Made by a program: the position numbers and the translations under genes
Notes under the pieces: model-generated
Seen by the model: the letters and a program-made list of their open reading frames with translations, nothing else
What the model was told of the DNA's origin: nothing
Database searches by the model: none
DNA from: Roseivirga sp.
GTDB lineage: Bacteria > Bacteroidota > Bacteroidia > Cytophagales > Cyclobacteriaceae
Reading direction: 5' to 3'
Assembly: GCA_021404565.1 (NCBI GenBank)
Contig: JAAWWF010000001.1
Span: 248,001 to 312,000 of the forward strand
Length of the DNA stretch: 64,000 bases
In this document: one piece after another, positions 19,469 to 27,973 of the stretch
Position numbering within the stretch: the stretch's first letter is position 1
How the letters are laid out: the number at the start of each line of letters is the position of its first letter

Positions 19469-21847
19469 CTAATCTGATCTCAAGGCATTGACCGGGTTCG
19501 TTCTGGCAGCGGAAAGCGATTGATAAATCAATATACCCCAGGCAAATAAGACTAATGCCAGGATTGGGATAATGAACGAAAGTGCATCCAGTGAAACACG
19601 ATTGGCAAAGTCATCAAGCCAGGCCGACATATAGTAGTAGCTAACGGGTAGGGCCAGTAATGCTGCAAGAATGATAAGTTTGGTGATATTGGTATTAAGT
19701 AACCATACAACATTGAAGGTACTTGCTCCCAATACACGCCTGATACCAATTTCTTTCATTCGCTGCTGAGCTAAAAAGAGAGACAAACCCAGCATACCCA
19801 GGCCAGCTATAAACACCGCTAATATGCTGAAGGTTGTAAATACTCTCTTAAGCCTTTGTTCGGAGGCAAATTTAGTAGCGAACTGATCGTCCAGGAAGGT
19901 ATATTCAAAAGGGTAATTGGTAGCAAATTTGTCATAAACGACTTCAACACTTTCTAATGACGCTTGCATATCGCTGCTGTTGAGTTGTAAATAAACCTTC
20001 GAAAAATTAGCCTGTTCAGCCATAACCATCAGAGGTCTGACCTCCCTCTTAACCGAACCATAGACAAAATTGTCTAACACGCCTACAACAGACATGTCCA
20101 TTAGTTTCTCTTTCAGAGGATCAGTCCAGCCAAATTCTTCTACAGTGGCCTGATTCACCAATATTTTGTTCTTGTTATCGGCTGGTGTTTGTGCATTAAA
20201 AGCACTTCCCTGTAGTATTTCAATTCCCAGGTTTTCAACAAATCCAGGCTCCACCATCATCATGGTTACCAAGACCTTTTTTTCCGGATCTTTTCCGGCC
20301 AGTTGCATCAAGGGTGCCTCTCCATCGAATGCCGAAAAGACAGATCCATTCACGAAATTCACATTTGGGTCTTGCAGCAGTTCAGACTTTATAGCACCGT
20401 AATTTTTCTTTACTCCATCATCTTCAATGTTGACAGCAATCACTTGCTCAGTGCCAAAACCTCTGTCGATAGTAGTGATATAGTTAAACTGCCGCAACAC
20501 AATACCTGTAATAGTAATAAGTGAAAGGCAAACGAAGAACTGGAAACCTACCAATAACTGGCGCACGTAGCCTCCGGATTTGCCCCTTAGAATTCTCCCT
20601 TTTAAGGTCTCCAAAACCTCCAGCTTAGACAGGTACAGCGCAGGATACAAACCCGAGATAGCTCCTACGATAACCGCAAAACCAGTAAGTCTTAAGTAGG
20701 TGAGCGGATTCTGATAATCTAATGAGATATCAGAACCGGAGAAGTCTCTAAACCATGGTAAACTTATCTCCAGAAAACAGACACTCAATACAATAGAAAT
20801 AGCTGTTAAGCACACAGACTCAGAGATAAACTGAGCAATTAACTGGGACCGAAACCCACCCAGACTCTTTCTCACGCCTACTTCTTTAGATCTTTGGCCG
20901 TACTGGGCTGTGGCAAGGTTAGCATAATTCACAATGGCTAAAATCAGTATTATCATACTGGTCAGTATATAGAGAGACAACCCACTGCGGTCACCAGCTT
21001 TACCAAAAAAACCAGGATTCAATTCGGAGAAATAGATTTCCTCCAAAGGCAACAATTTTACTTCATAATCCTTCTCAAAGTGTGTCTTTAGTAAAGAAAC
21101 AATCTTGGTTTCAATGGATGATAGCTCCTCAGAAGGTGCATCCAGCTTTAAATAAAGTGGAAAGACATTGAGAGTTCTCAGGTCATAACTCAACTCCTGA
21201 CCGCCCACTCTTAGGTTTGATAAATCATGGATGGCCGTTACATTTTCGAATGAGATCAGCACATCAAAGTCCATATGACTGTTGGAAGGCATATCATGAA
21301 ATACACCCGTTACCTGAAAATCTCCCAGGTCCGTCACTCCTACGGTTTTTCCTATTGCTCCATCAGTCTCACCAAAAAGTTTAATCGCCTCAGACTCAGA
21401 AAGAATCATATCCCTGGATTCAAACCTCACCTTTGCCGCCTGGTCATGGATAAAACTTAACTCAAAGGTTGTAAAAAGAGATTTATCAGTGTAGAAGATT
21501 TCATCATACAAAAATCTTTCCCCATCTACCTTAAGTACGCGATGACTCCAGCTACCAAACCTCACCGTAGCCTCAACTTCGGGAATAGACTCCTCTATGA
21601 TTTCAGCAATAGGAGCCATGGTAGCATAAGAATACCTGAGCTCGCCAAAACGATCATCTCCCAAAAACACCTCGAATACCTGATCAGACTCCTCTATATG
21701 CTCGTCAAAGCTGAATTCACGTTCTACATAGAGCATGATTAGCATAAAACAGGTCATACCAATGGCTAATCCGAAAACATTAATGATGGAATAAAGCCTG
21801 TTTTTTCTAAGCCGCCTTAAGGCCATATTGACATAATTCCTGAACAT
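19469..21847 (-). CDS. FtsX/MacB-type ABC transporter permease I
   Basis: 792 residues from the ATG at 21847-21845. A longer frame starting at 21889 exists, but the chosen start gives MFRNYVNMALRRLRKNRLYS, which matches the starts of all its paralogues. First helix in NVFGLAIGMTCFMLIMLYV; first FtsX signature QRSKEVGVRKSLGGFRSQL (GG subgroup); last block QQRMKEIGIRRVLGASTFNV; ends RTNPVNALRSD. It is the member nearest the divergent two-component genes and has its own promoter block 73 bases upstream. The 134-bp spacer to H contains another promoter block, so I is probably a single-gene unit. Confidence 0.92.
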   Translation of the reverse strand: MFRNYVNMALRRLRKNRLYSIINVFGLAIGMTCFMLIMLYVEREFSFDEHIEESDQVFEVFLGDDRFGELRYSYATMAPIAEIIEESIPEVEATVRFGSWSHRVLKVDGERFLYDEIFYTDKSLFTTFELSFIHDQAAKVRFESRDMILSESEAIKLFGETDGAIGKTVGVTDLGDFQVTGVFHDMPSNSHMDFDVLISFENVTAIHDLSNLRVGGQELSYDLRTLNVFPLYLKLDAPSEELSSIETKIVSLLKTHFEKDYEVKLLPLEEIYFSELNPGFFGKAGDRSGLSLYILTSMIILILAIVNYANLATAQYGQRSKEVGVRKSLGGFRSQLIAQFISESVCLTAISIVLSVCFLEISLPWFRDFSGSDISLDYQNPLTYLRLTGFAVIVGAISGLYPALYLSKLEVLETLKGRILRGKSGGYVRQLLVGFQFFVCLSLITITGIVLRQFNYITTIDRGFGTEQVIAVNIEDDGVKKNYGAIKSELLQDPNVNFVNGSVFSAFDGEAPLMQLAGKDPEKKVLVTMMMVEPGFVENLGIEILQGSAFNAQTPADNKNKILVNQATVEEFGWTDPLKEKLMDMSVVGVLDNFVYGSVKREVRPLMVMAEQANFSKVYLQLNSSDMQASLESVEVVYDKFATNYPFEYTFLDDQFATKFASEQRLKRVFTTFSILAVFIAGLGMLGLSLFLAQQRMKEIGIRRVLGASTFNVVWLLNTNITKLIILAALLALPVSYYYMSAWLDDFANRVSLDALSFIIPILALVLFAWGILIYQSLSAARTNPVNALRSD

Positions 21848-21916
21848 AGTTTTATCATTTTGTGAGTGATGTGAAATGGGTTTCCCCAAAATTTGTCACA
21901 TCTTTACCAAAAGCTA

Positions 21917-21931
21917 TACCAACACTTAACC
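21917..21931 (-). promoter_or_regulatory. Promoter block of permease I
   Basis: The minus strand reads GGTTAAGTGTTGGTA, one base longer than the blocks before A, F and H. Upstream, TCTGAT then CAAT also align with the region before A. It lies 73 bases before the ATG. Confidence 0.4.
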
Positions 21932-21995
21932 AATTGTATATCAGATATTTAATTAAAAAAAGCAGGATTCAACATGATCAAGTATGGACTATGAT

Positions 21996-22013
21996 GTCCG
22001 TGAGCGAACAGTC
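21996..22013. repeat. Intergenic hairpin repeat, copy 4 (inverted, short)
   Basis: The reverse complement reads GACTGTTCGCTCACGGAC, matching copy 1 at 15 of 18 positions. It lies in the spacer between permease I and the response regulator, in opposite orientation to the other three copies. Confidence 0.45.
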
Positions 22014-22141
22014 CCATTTGCTTGTCCACAAATGAAAGATTTCTTTTGTGCCACAACCTCCACTACTGGCTTATGTCACTTCAGTAATCAAAAACTACTG
22101 AATTCAATTCGGATCGGTTATCTTAAGGCTGACGCTTAACA

Positions 22142-22149
22142 GGTTAACC
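22142..22149. promoter_or_regulatory. GGTTAACC palindrome
   Basis: Perfect 8-bp palindrome at the left edge of the cluster of inverted repeats before the response regulator. It shares its core with the 16-bp palindrome at 22246-22261 and the site at 22315-22324. Confidence 0.35.
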
Positions 22150-22152
22150 GCA

Positions 22153-22180
22153 ATTATGCAATATCGTACTATTGCATAAT
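22153..22180. repeat. Perfect 11-bp inverted repeat (ATTATGCAATA / TATTGCATAAT)
   Basis: Arms at 22153-22163 and 22170-22180, with a 6-base spacer. No T-tract follows, so it is more likely a protein-binding dyad or mRNA hairpin than a terminator. Candidate binding site for the adjacent response regulator (inference). Confidence 0.6.
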
Positions 22181-22186
22181 CTGACG

Positions 22187-22244
22187 ATTTGAAAATCAAC
22201 TGATTGGTTGTAAACTGACGCAATCCAAATGGTGATTTTCAAAT
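22187..22244. repeat. Perfect 12-bp inverted repeat (ATTTGAAAATCA / TGATTTTCAAAT)
   Basis: Arms at 22187-22198 and 22233-22244 around a 34-base spacer. The distance between arm centres is about 46 bases, near four to five helical turns, which suits cooperative binding of two dimers. Inference. Confidence 0.55.
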
Positions 22245-22245
22245 A

Positions 22246-22261
22246 TCAGGGTTAACCCTGA
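22246..22261. promoter_or_regulatory. Perfect 16-bp palindrome TCAGGGTTAACCCTGA
   Basis: Self-complementary over all 16 bases. The half site recurs at 22315-22324 (CAGGGTTAAC) and at 2222-2231 before permease A. Probable operator or activator site. Confidence 0.55.
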
Positions 22262-22314
22262 CAAAATGCTGATTATCAGTATTTTCATCAGCTATTCTTT
22301 TATAATAAATAATC

Positions 22315-22324
22315 CAGGGTTAAC
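22315..22324. promoter_or_regulatory. CAGGGTTAAC site close to the response-regulator start
   Basis: Repeats ten bases of the 16-bp palindrome and ends 18 bases before the ATG. Its position suggests feedback control of the regulator gene, if it is a binding site. Confidence 0.35.
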
Positions 22325-22342
22325 GCAAGACTCACAACAACA

Positions 22343-23716
22343 ATGAAAACAGGACGCATACTTATTGTAGATGATAATGAAGACCTGCTCAAAGCAGCGA
22401 GGCTCTTTCTTAAAAGGCATTTTGGACAGATCGATTTAGAAAAAGATCCCACACTGCTGCCCGACCTGTTGAAAAACGAAACCTATGATGTAATTCTCCT
22501 GGATATGAACTTTACCCAGGATGTGAATAGTGGGCAGGAAGGCTTTCACTGGCTGGACAAAATCCTGGAAGTAGACCCTGCAGCTGTAGTTGTGCTGATC
22601 ACAGCTTTCGGCTCCGTAGATCTGGCGGTACGGGCCATAAAGGCAGGTGCCTCAGATTTTGTGATGAAGCCCTGGGAGAACGAAAAGCTCCTGGCTACCA
22701 TGCTTTCTTCCATGAAGCTGAAGTCGACAAAAGAAGAGATAGAACTGCTAAAGGATACACAGCATCAACTCAACCTTGAACTCGATAAGAAATTTTCGGA
22801 AATCATTGGTCAGAGCCCTGCTATGATCAAGGTGTTCGATACGATTGACCGCGTGGCCCAGACCGATGCCAATGTGCTGGTACTTGGCGAGAATGGAACA
22901 GGTAAGGAACTGATTGCCAGATCGCTGCACCGCAACTCTAACCGATCGAACAAGCCCTTTATCAGTGTAGATTTAGGTGCCATCTCAGAAAACCTCTTTG
23001 AAAGCGAGCTCTTCGGCCATACCCGTGGCTCGTTCACCGATGCCAAAACAGACCGTGCCGGTCGCTTTGAGATAGCCAATGGTGGTACCCTTTTTCTGGA
23101 TGAAATCGGTAACCTTTCCCTGCCTCTACAGGCCAAATTACTCACCGCTATTCAGAACAAGCGCATCAACCGGGTGGGCTCCAACAAGACCATTGAGGTG
23201 GATATCAGATTAATCTGTGCCACCAATATGCCCCTGTATGAAATGGTGCAAAACAGCGAATTCCGACAAGATCTGCTCTACAGAATCAACACCATTGAGC
23301 TGCGCCTGCCAGCCCTGCGCGAGCGCATTGACGACCTGCCATTACTCGCGGAGCACTACCTGGCCGATTATGCCCGCAAATACAATAAAGACATTTACAA
23401 ATTCAGCGAGGCTACCCTGAAACGACTCGAGAAATATCACTGGCCCGGTAATGTGCGTGAGCTGCAACATGCCATTGAACGAGCCGTGATCATGAGTCGT
23501 GACAACATTTTGCAGCCCGAAGATTTTTTCTTCAATGCGCAGCCGGTAAAAGAAAAAGAAGACATTAACCTGGAGCAGTTCAACCTGGAAGATGTGGAGC
23601 GCATTCTGATCAGAAAAGTGCTTGCCAAGCACAACGGAAACATCACCCATGCTGCCCAGGAGTTGGGCCTCACCCGTTCTTCACTCTATCGCAGACTCGA
23701 GAAGTATGGGCTTTAA
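22343..23716 (+). CDS. Sigma-54-dependent response regulator, NtrC family
   Basis: 457 residues in three domains. Receiver, about 1-125: acidic pair D10-D11, phosphoacceptor D54 (ILLDMNF), T87 and K109. AAA+ domain, about 154-380: Walker A GENGTGKE at 182-189 and Walker B LFLDE ending D253-E254. C-terminal Fis-type helix-turn-helix, ending AAQELGLTRSSLYRRLEKYG. The sigma-54 contact loop, usually GAFTGA, is GSFTDA at 229-234; the D is common in Bacteroidota relatives as far as I recall, the S less so. It should activate sigma-54 promoters when phosphorylated by the kinase encoded immediately downstream, whose ATG overlaps its last codons. The natural inference is control of the divergent permease array, but the permease promoters seen look like ordinary -7 elements. 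Confidence 0.95.
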   Translation: MKTGRILIVDDNEDLLKAARLFLKRHFGQIDLEKDPTLLPDLLKNETYDVILLDMNFTQDVNSGQEGFHWLDKILEVDPAAVVVLITAFGSVDLAVRAIKAGASDFVMKPWENEKLLATMLSSMKLKSTKEEIELLKDTQHQLNLELDKKFSEIIGQSPAMIKVFDTIDRVAQTDANVLVLGENGTGKELIARSLHRNSNRSNKPFISVDLGAISENLFESELFGHTRGSFTDAKTDRAGRFEIANGGTLFLDEIGNLSLPLQAKLLTAIQNKRINRVGSNKTIEVDIRLICATNMPLYEMVQNSEFRQDLLYRINTIELRLPALRERIDDLPLLAEHYLADYARKYNKDIYKFSEATLKRLEKYHWPGNVRELQHAIERAVIMSRDNILQPEDFFFNAQPVKEKEDINLEQFNLEDVERILIRKVLAKHNGNITHAAQELGLTRSSLYRRLEKYGL

Positions 23717-25061
23717 CAGATTTCGATTATTTGTACTTATCCGGGTGATCATACTCTTTCTGACAGTGGCTGCCTTCGTGTACCTTATCTTCTTTGATCG
23801 GAAATATGTCACTACGGTGGTCACTGGCTTCCTCATTCTCTTCGAGGTTTTTGAGCTGTTCAACTATATAGAAAGCACCAACAAAAAGTTGAAGCGATTT
23901 TTTGATGCCATCAAGTACAATGACTTCAATATGGGCTTTACTCACGACAACAAGCTGGGTAAAACCTTCAAGGAGCTCAATATGGCCTTTAAAGATGTAG
24001 TGGATGCCATACTCGCTGAGCGCAAAAAACGGGAACAGTTTTTTCAGCAGCTCAACGTGGTGGTCGAAAATATAGGCACCGGTATTATCTCTATTGACGA
24101 ATCGGGCAAGGTAACCCTCATCAATCGGGCAGCCCTGGGCCTCCTGGGTCTGGAAAACCTGCGAAAGGTAGAAGACCTTAATACCAAATCTCCGGCACTG
24201 GCCAAGGTGCTGATGAAGATGGAAGGCAGCCTGCACCGGGCTACCTATAAAAACGAAAAAGGTCAGGAACTGGCCATCAAAGAAACCCGCTATAAGCTGG
24301 GCAATGACTCTTTCAGGCTACTGGCCTTCCAGGACATTAAGGAAGAACTGCAAGCCAAAGAGCTGGAGGCCTGGCAAAACCTGACCAAGGTATTGAGGCA
24401 TGAGATTATGAACTCCATCGCTCCCATTTCCTCTCTCACCTCCACCCTCAGCGATATACTGAATGAAGACCTGGTGAAAGAAAACGGCATCAACCGGGTA
24501 ACCGAAGAGAGCTTGGAAGACCTTACTGAAGGCCTCAGCACTATCTCCGGTCGCAGTCAGGGGCTTATCGACTTTGTAAATGCCTATCGTGATTACACCA
24601 GCCTGCCCACACCCGATAAGCAGCCGATGGAAATCAATACCATTACCCAGGAAGCCATTTTTCTCCTGAAAATAGACTTTGAAGAAAACAATGTGGCCCT
24701 CACCTATAGCCCTGCCAAAATCGACCTGAACATTACCCTGGACCAGCAATTGATCCAGCAGGTATTGATCAACCTGATTAAGAACGCACGCGAGGCGGTG
24801 CAGGGTAAACCTGATGGCAAAGTATTGGTGAGCACAACCAAGCGCAACTCCAACGTGGTGGTTCAGGTCAGCGACAATGGCCCGGGAATTACCGAGGAGG
24901 CCAGAGAAAAGATCTTTATGCCTTTTTTCTCCACCAAAAATCGTGGGTCCGGTATCGGGCTAAGCCTCTCTAAGCAGATTATGCAAATGCATGGAGGGGA
25001 GATTCTGCTGGAAACCGAGCTCGGCCAAGGCTCTACTTTTTCAATGGTATTTCCTTCTTAA
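23706..25061 (+). CDS. Membrane sensor histidine kinase (NtrB-like), partner of the upstream regulator
   Basis: 451 residues from the ATG at 23706, which overlaps the end of the regulator gene by 11 bases; a longer frame from 23622 would run far into that gene. Two helices at about 8-30 and 34-54 form a hairpin with almost no periplasmic loop, so the signal is probably sensed in the membrane or cytoplasm. A PAS-like domain follows at about 112-215, then the phosphoacceptor H232 (RHEIMNSIAP), the N-box N360 (LINLIKNAREAV), the D-box SDNGPGI with D390, and the glycine-rich GSGIGLSLSKQI near 414-425. It should phosphorylate D54 of the regulator. The overlap implies translational coupling. Confidence 0.95.
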   Translation: MGFNRFRLFVLIRVIILFLTVAAFVYLIFFDRKYVTTVVTGFLILFEVFELFNYIESTNKKLKRFFDAIKYNDFNMGFTHDNKLGKTFKELNMAFKDVVDAILAERKKREQFFQQLNVVVENIGTGIISIDESGKVTLINRAALGLLGLENLRKVEDLNTKSPALAKVLMKMEGSLHRATYKNEKGQELAIKETRYKLGNDSFRLLAFQDIKEELQAKELEAWQNLTKVLRHEIMNSIAPISSLTSTLSDILNEDLVKENGINRVTEESLEDLTEGLSTISGRSQGLIDFVNAYRDYTSLPTPDKQPMEINTITQEAIFLLKIDFEENNVALTYSPAKIDLNITLDQQLIQQVLINLIKNAREAVQGKPDGKVLVSTTKRNSNVVVQVSDNGPGITEEAREKIFMPFFSTKNRGSGIGLSLSKQIMQMHGGEILLETELGQGSTFSMVFPS

Positions 25062-25307
25062 GCGGGATTATTAGTTAATGGTTATCTGTGATTAGTAAAT
25101 AGTGAGAACGCTGGAGGTCTGTGCCATACCCAGATCGGCACTTATAGGTCAGATCAGTTTTTGAGGTAATAGGGTTAGGTAATCCGATCAACTCCTAATT
25201 TATTCGTATAGACCACGAAAAATGCCCGAAAGAAATTCTTTTAAGAAGTTTTAAAACCTTTTCCAGGATCCCCCGACTCTTCTCTTAAAAATCTTAAAAG
25301 ACCCAAA

Positions 25308-26237
25308 ATGATCAGGTTTTTAAAAAAGGCAATCCTCTACACATTCGCTTTCTTATTACTACTTACAGTCACAGGATATATCTATCTCTATGTGCTCCCA
25401 AAAGGACCCAAAGTAACTGAGGTGAGCCCTATAGCGCACGGAGAAGATTACTTCGTGATGTATGCATATAAAGACAGTCAGAGAAAGTCCATCAAGGTAC
25501 GAACCTATAAACCTGAGCAGTGGAGCAACGGACAAAAGATCGTTTTCGTCATGCATGGCGGTGGAAGAAATGCCAAAGACTATCTGAGAGCCTGGACAAG
25601 AATGGCGGATGAACACAATCTGCTGATCATTGCACCCGAATTCGCCAGTAAGTTTTCCGACATTACCACCAACGACTACCAGGAGGGTAATCTGTTCACC
25701 TTTTTCGGCACCCGGAACCCGAGGGAAGAGTGGGCCTACACTGTTGTCGAAAACGTCTTTGATCATATCAAATCGGCCAATGATATCTCCAATGAGCATT
25801 ATGACATTTTCGGCCATTCTGCCGGAGGGCAGTTCGTGCACCGCATGCTAATGCTGCTGCCAGAAGCCCGCATTGAGACGGCCGTAGCCGCGAATGCCGG
25901 CTTCTACACCTTTCCTGACGAAAGCCTGAAGTTCCCATATGGATTAAGACATTCCGGCACCGAATCAGAGTCACAAATGCAGCAGGCTTATCAAAAGAAG
26001 CTGATCATCCTGCTGGGAGAATTAGACAATGATCCGGAACTTGGCATTTTCAGAACCACAGAGATGGCCATGCAACAAGGAGCTCACAGATTGGAAAGAG
26101 GATCAAGGTTCTACAAAGCCAACAGAGATCTGGTCGCTAAAAACAAATGGATATTTAATTGGGAAATCGATACCGTAGCCAATGTAGGACACGATTACAG
26201 AAAGATGTCGCAGAATGCCATCACGTGGTTAAAATAA
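25308..26237 (+). CDS. Membrane-anchored alpha/beta-hydrolase (esterase/depolymerase-like)
   Basis: 309 residues. One N-terminal helix (about 9-30) acts as an anchor or uncleaved signal. The hydrolase core has the oxyanion-type HGGG at 83-86, the nucleophile elbow GHSAGG with S171, a likely acid at D240 or D242 (LGELDND), and H295 (VGHDY). This resembles polyhydroxybutyrate-depolymerase or LpqC-like esterases that act in the periplasm. The substrate cannot be assigned. The gene stands alone, 246 bp after the kinase gene, and converges on a glycosidase gene; a hairpin follows its stop. Confidence 0.8.
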   Translation: MIRFLKKAILYTFAFLLLLTVTGYIYLYVLPKGPKVTEVSPIAHGEDYFVMYAYKDSQRKSIKVRTYKPEQWSNGQKIVFVMHGGGRNAKDYLRAWTRMADEHNLLIIAPEFASKFSDITTNDYQEGNLFTFFGTRNPREEWAYTVVENVFDHIKSANDISNEHYDIFGHSAGGQFVHRMLMLLPEARIETAVAANAGFYTFPDESLKFPYGLRHSGTESESQMQQAYQKKLIILLGELDNDPELGIFRTTEMAMQQGAHRLERGSRFYKANRDLVAKNKWIFNWEIDTVANVGHDYRKMSQNAITWLK

Positions 26238-26288
26238 TCTTAAAGCGAGTAGGTAAATCCGTAACCTGATCAACCTCGGCATCTCCCC

Positions 26289-26311
26289 CCTATTCGTTTG
26301 CAACGAGTAGG
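26289..26311. terminator. Hairpin between convergent genes
   Basis: CCTATTCGTT and AACGAGTAGG form a 10-bp stem with one G-U pair around a TGC loop. It lies between the stops of the esterase and glycosidase genes. There is no clear T-tract on either strand, so a terminator role is uncertain. Confidence 0.35.
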
Positions 26312-26343
26312 CGGAAAACAGCATTTATAATGCTGATATCCAC

Positions 26344-27681
26344 TTACCCTGTCACATAAAACGGAATATTCGCATGGGCGGTGTGGTCGTTGGTATCATC
26401 CACGTAGATGAATAGTCGATAAGCCCCCTCCTCTTTGGGAGCAAGGAATTCAACACTGGCCCCGGGCTCACTGGTGATCAGTCCTTCAATCTTAGCCGGT
26501 ACCTCTTCCGCATCTCCACCGGTAGCACTGGTCTGGCTCTCCTTCATAATCTCCCAGCGATAGGTCAACACATCATTTTCAGGATCAGTCACATCAATAA
26601 CCGCATTATACTGCTCACCTGCCGAGAGCTTGATATTATCCGTGGCTACTTTTGATTCCAGGGTAAAGTCATTGATCCGGGGCGTTCGGTTGGCCGGCCA
26701 TTCATCATTCCATACATAGTGCATCATATCAATAGACTCTGTCTCCCGTCCATCAGGCATAAACATTCCAAACCAGGTAGGTGTTCTTTCCTGCTTTTGG
26801 CCCCAAAGAAATACATAGGAGCCTATACATTGCTCTTTTTGCGACAGTATGGCCTTATTATAACGATTGAGATAAAAGTCTGCCTTTACAGAGCTGTTGT
26901 TCTCAAAAGGCGCCCCCCATTCGGTATTGCCTACTTCCCAGTAACCGGTAGCGCCCCATTCTGTTACCATTAAGGGGCCTTCCCAGCCAGACTCTTTCAG
27001 CAATCTCGGCAAAATCTCTACCTCGGCATACATCTGCACACTCAGGATATCGAGGTCTGGTGCCCTCTCCTGAATAAGATGAACAAACTCTCTATTCATC
27101 CCCGCCAGCGAGGTAGTCGTCAGGTGGTTTGGGTCAATCTCATGGATCATTTTTGAAATCTCGTTCACAGCGTCCCACACCTTAGGATTTTCCGAGTGAT
27201 GATTGAGCTCATTGCCAATCCCCCAGATGATCAGGGCCGGATGATCTTTCAATTCCATCACCTCTTTTCTGATGCGCTCCAATTGAGCTTTTACAGCAGC
27301 CTCATCATCATAATCAAAGCCGAGTCGTTCGCGCCCTACATCAATCCCCATCGTCACCTTCAAACCGTACTTCTGAGCATCATCCAGCACTGCCTTACCC
27401 GATCGTTGTCCATTATCTGTACGCCAGGTCCTGAAAGAATTAGCACCATGTGCTGCCAGCTTGGGAATGCTACCAAATTCCAATCCTGCTCCCTGAATAA
27501 AGAAAGGTTCTCCATCCAATAATAGCTGATAACCATTAGACCCCTTTTCAATAGTAGCCTTTGTAATGCTCGTTTGGTTCTCGCTTTGCCCTTTGTCAGA
27601 ACAAGCCATCAGCAGAGAAAAGCAGAAAAAGGTCAGTAAACAGAAGAGGCGGGTATTAGGATGTCGGTAGGTCATTTTCAT
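26344..27681 (-). CDS. Glycoside hydrolase family 2-like TIM-barrel lipoprotein
   Basis: 445 residues. A lipoprotein signal ends at the lipobox LLMAC (C27). The TIM barrel, about 50-325, has the expected two acids: E158 in WGIGNELNHHSE (acid/base) and E241 in MVTEWGATGYW (nucleophile). A C-terminal beta-sandwich-like domain (about 335-445, TDPENDVLTYRWEI) resembles PKD or Ig-like modules. It lacks the two N-terminal sandwich domains of classical GH2 beta-galactosidases, so it is a short GH2/GH5-like enzyme anchored in the envelope, acting on an unknown glycan. It is a single gene with no SusC/D pair beside it. Confidence 0.8.
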   Translation of the reverse strand: MKMTYRHPNTRLFCLLTFFCFSLLMACSDKGQSENQTSITKATIEKGSNGYQLLLDGEPFFIQGAGLEFGSIPKLAAHGANSFRTWRTDNGQRSGKAVLDDAQKYGLKVTMGIDVGRERLGFDYDDEAAVKAQLERIRKEVMELKDHPALIIWGIGNELNHHSENPKVWDAVNEISKMIHEIDPNHLTTTSLAGMNREFVHLIQERAPDLDILSVQMYAEVEILPRLLKESGWEGPLMVTEWGATGYWEVGNTEWGAPFENNSSVKADFYLNRYNKAILSQKEQCIGSYVFLWGQKQERTPTWFGMFMPDGRETESIDMMHYVWNDEWPANRTPRINDFTLESKVATDNIKLSAGEQYNAVIDVTDPENDVLTYRWEIMKESQTSATGGDAEEVPAKIEGLITSEPGASVEFLAPKEEGAYRLFIYVDDTNDHTAHANIPFYVTG

Positions 27682-27938
27682 ACTGAGTTTCGGGTATAAG
27701 ATATTAAATAACCTCAGAAAAAGCTGAAGGTATGGCCCATATGCCCCATGACAACGTTTGTTATGCTGCGAATAGGAGCGAGAGCCCTATAACCACACCC
27801 GTTGATGAATTTTTGTAGTAAGTCTTATAACCAAACTCGGGTTCAAAGTCCTCATCTATTATTTCACAATTGAGTCCAGAGTACCTGTATTGGAAACATC
27901 GCTCCTTCTATCACCCCACTCTAGGTAAAGCAATAAGC

Positions 27939-27956
27939 TATCACTACTTTGTGATA
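27939..27956. promoter_or_regulatory. Small inverted repeat TATCAC-N6-GTGATA
   Basis: Perfect 6-bp arms 17 bases before the start of the EthD-like gene. It could be an operator, but such short repeats are common by chance. Confidence 0.25.
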
Positions 27957-27973
27957 AATTGAAACAGACAACC

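Larger units (their letters stand above)
21848..22342. other. Divergent regulatory region between permease I and the response regulator
   Basis: A 495-bp spacer without a gene. From left to right it holds the promoter block of permease I, an inverted copy of the hairpin repeat, a GGTTAACC palindrome, a perfect 11-bp inverted repeat, a perfect 12-bp inverted repeat with a 34-base spacer, a perfect 16-bp palindrome, and a further CAGGGTTAAC site 18 bases before the regulator ATG. CTGACG occurs three times (22129, 22181, 22215). I found no good -24/-12 sigma-54 promoter here. Confidence 0.7.

Noticed and set aside
21848-21889. 14-residue N-terminal extension of permease I
   Set aside because: All paralogues start at the aligned methionine; the extension is polar and lies before the first helix.
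22036-22060. TGGCACAAAAG on the minus strand before permease I
   Set aside because: It has a -24-like half but no TTGC at the -12 position.
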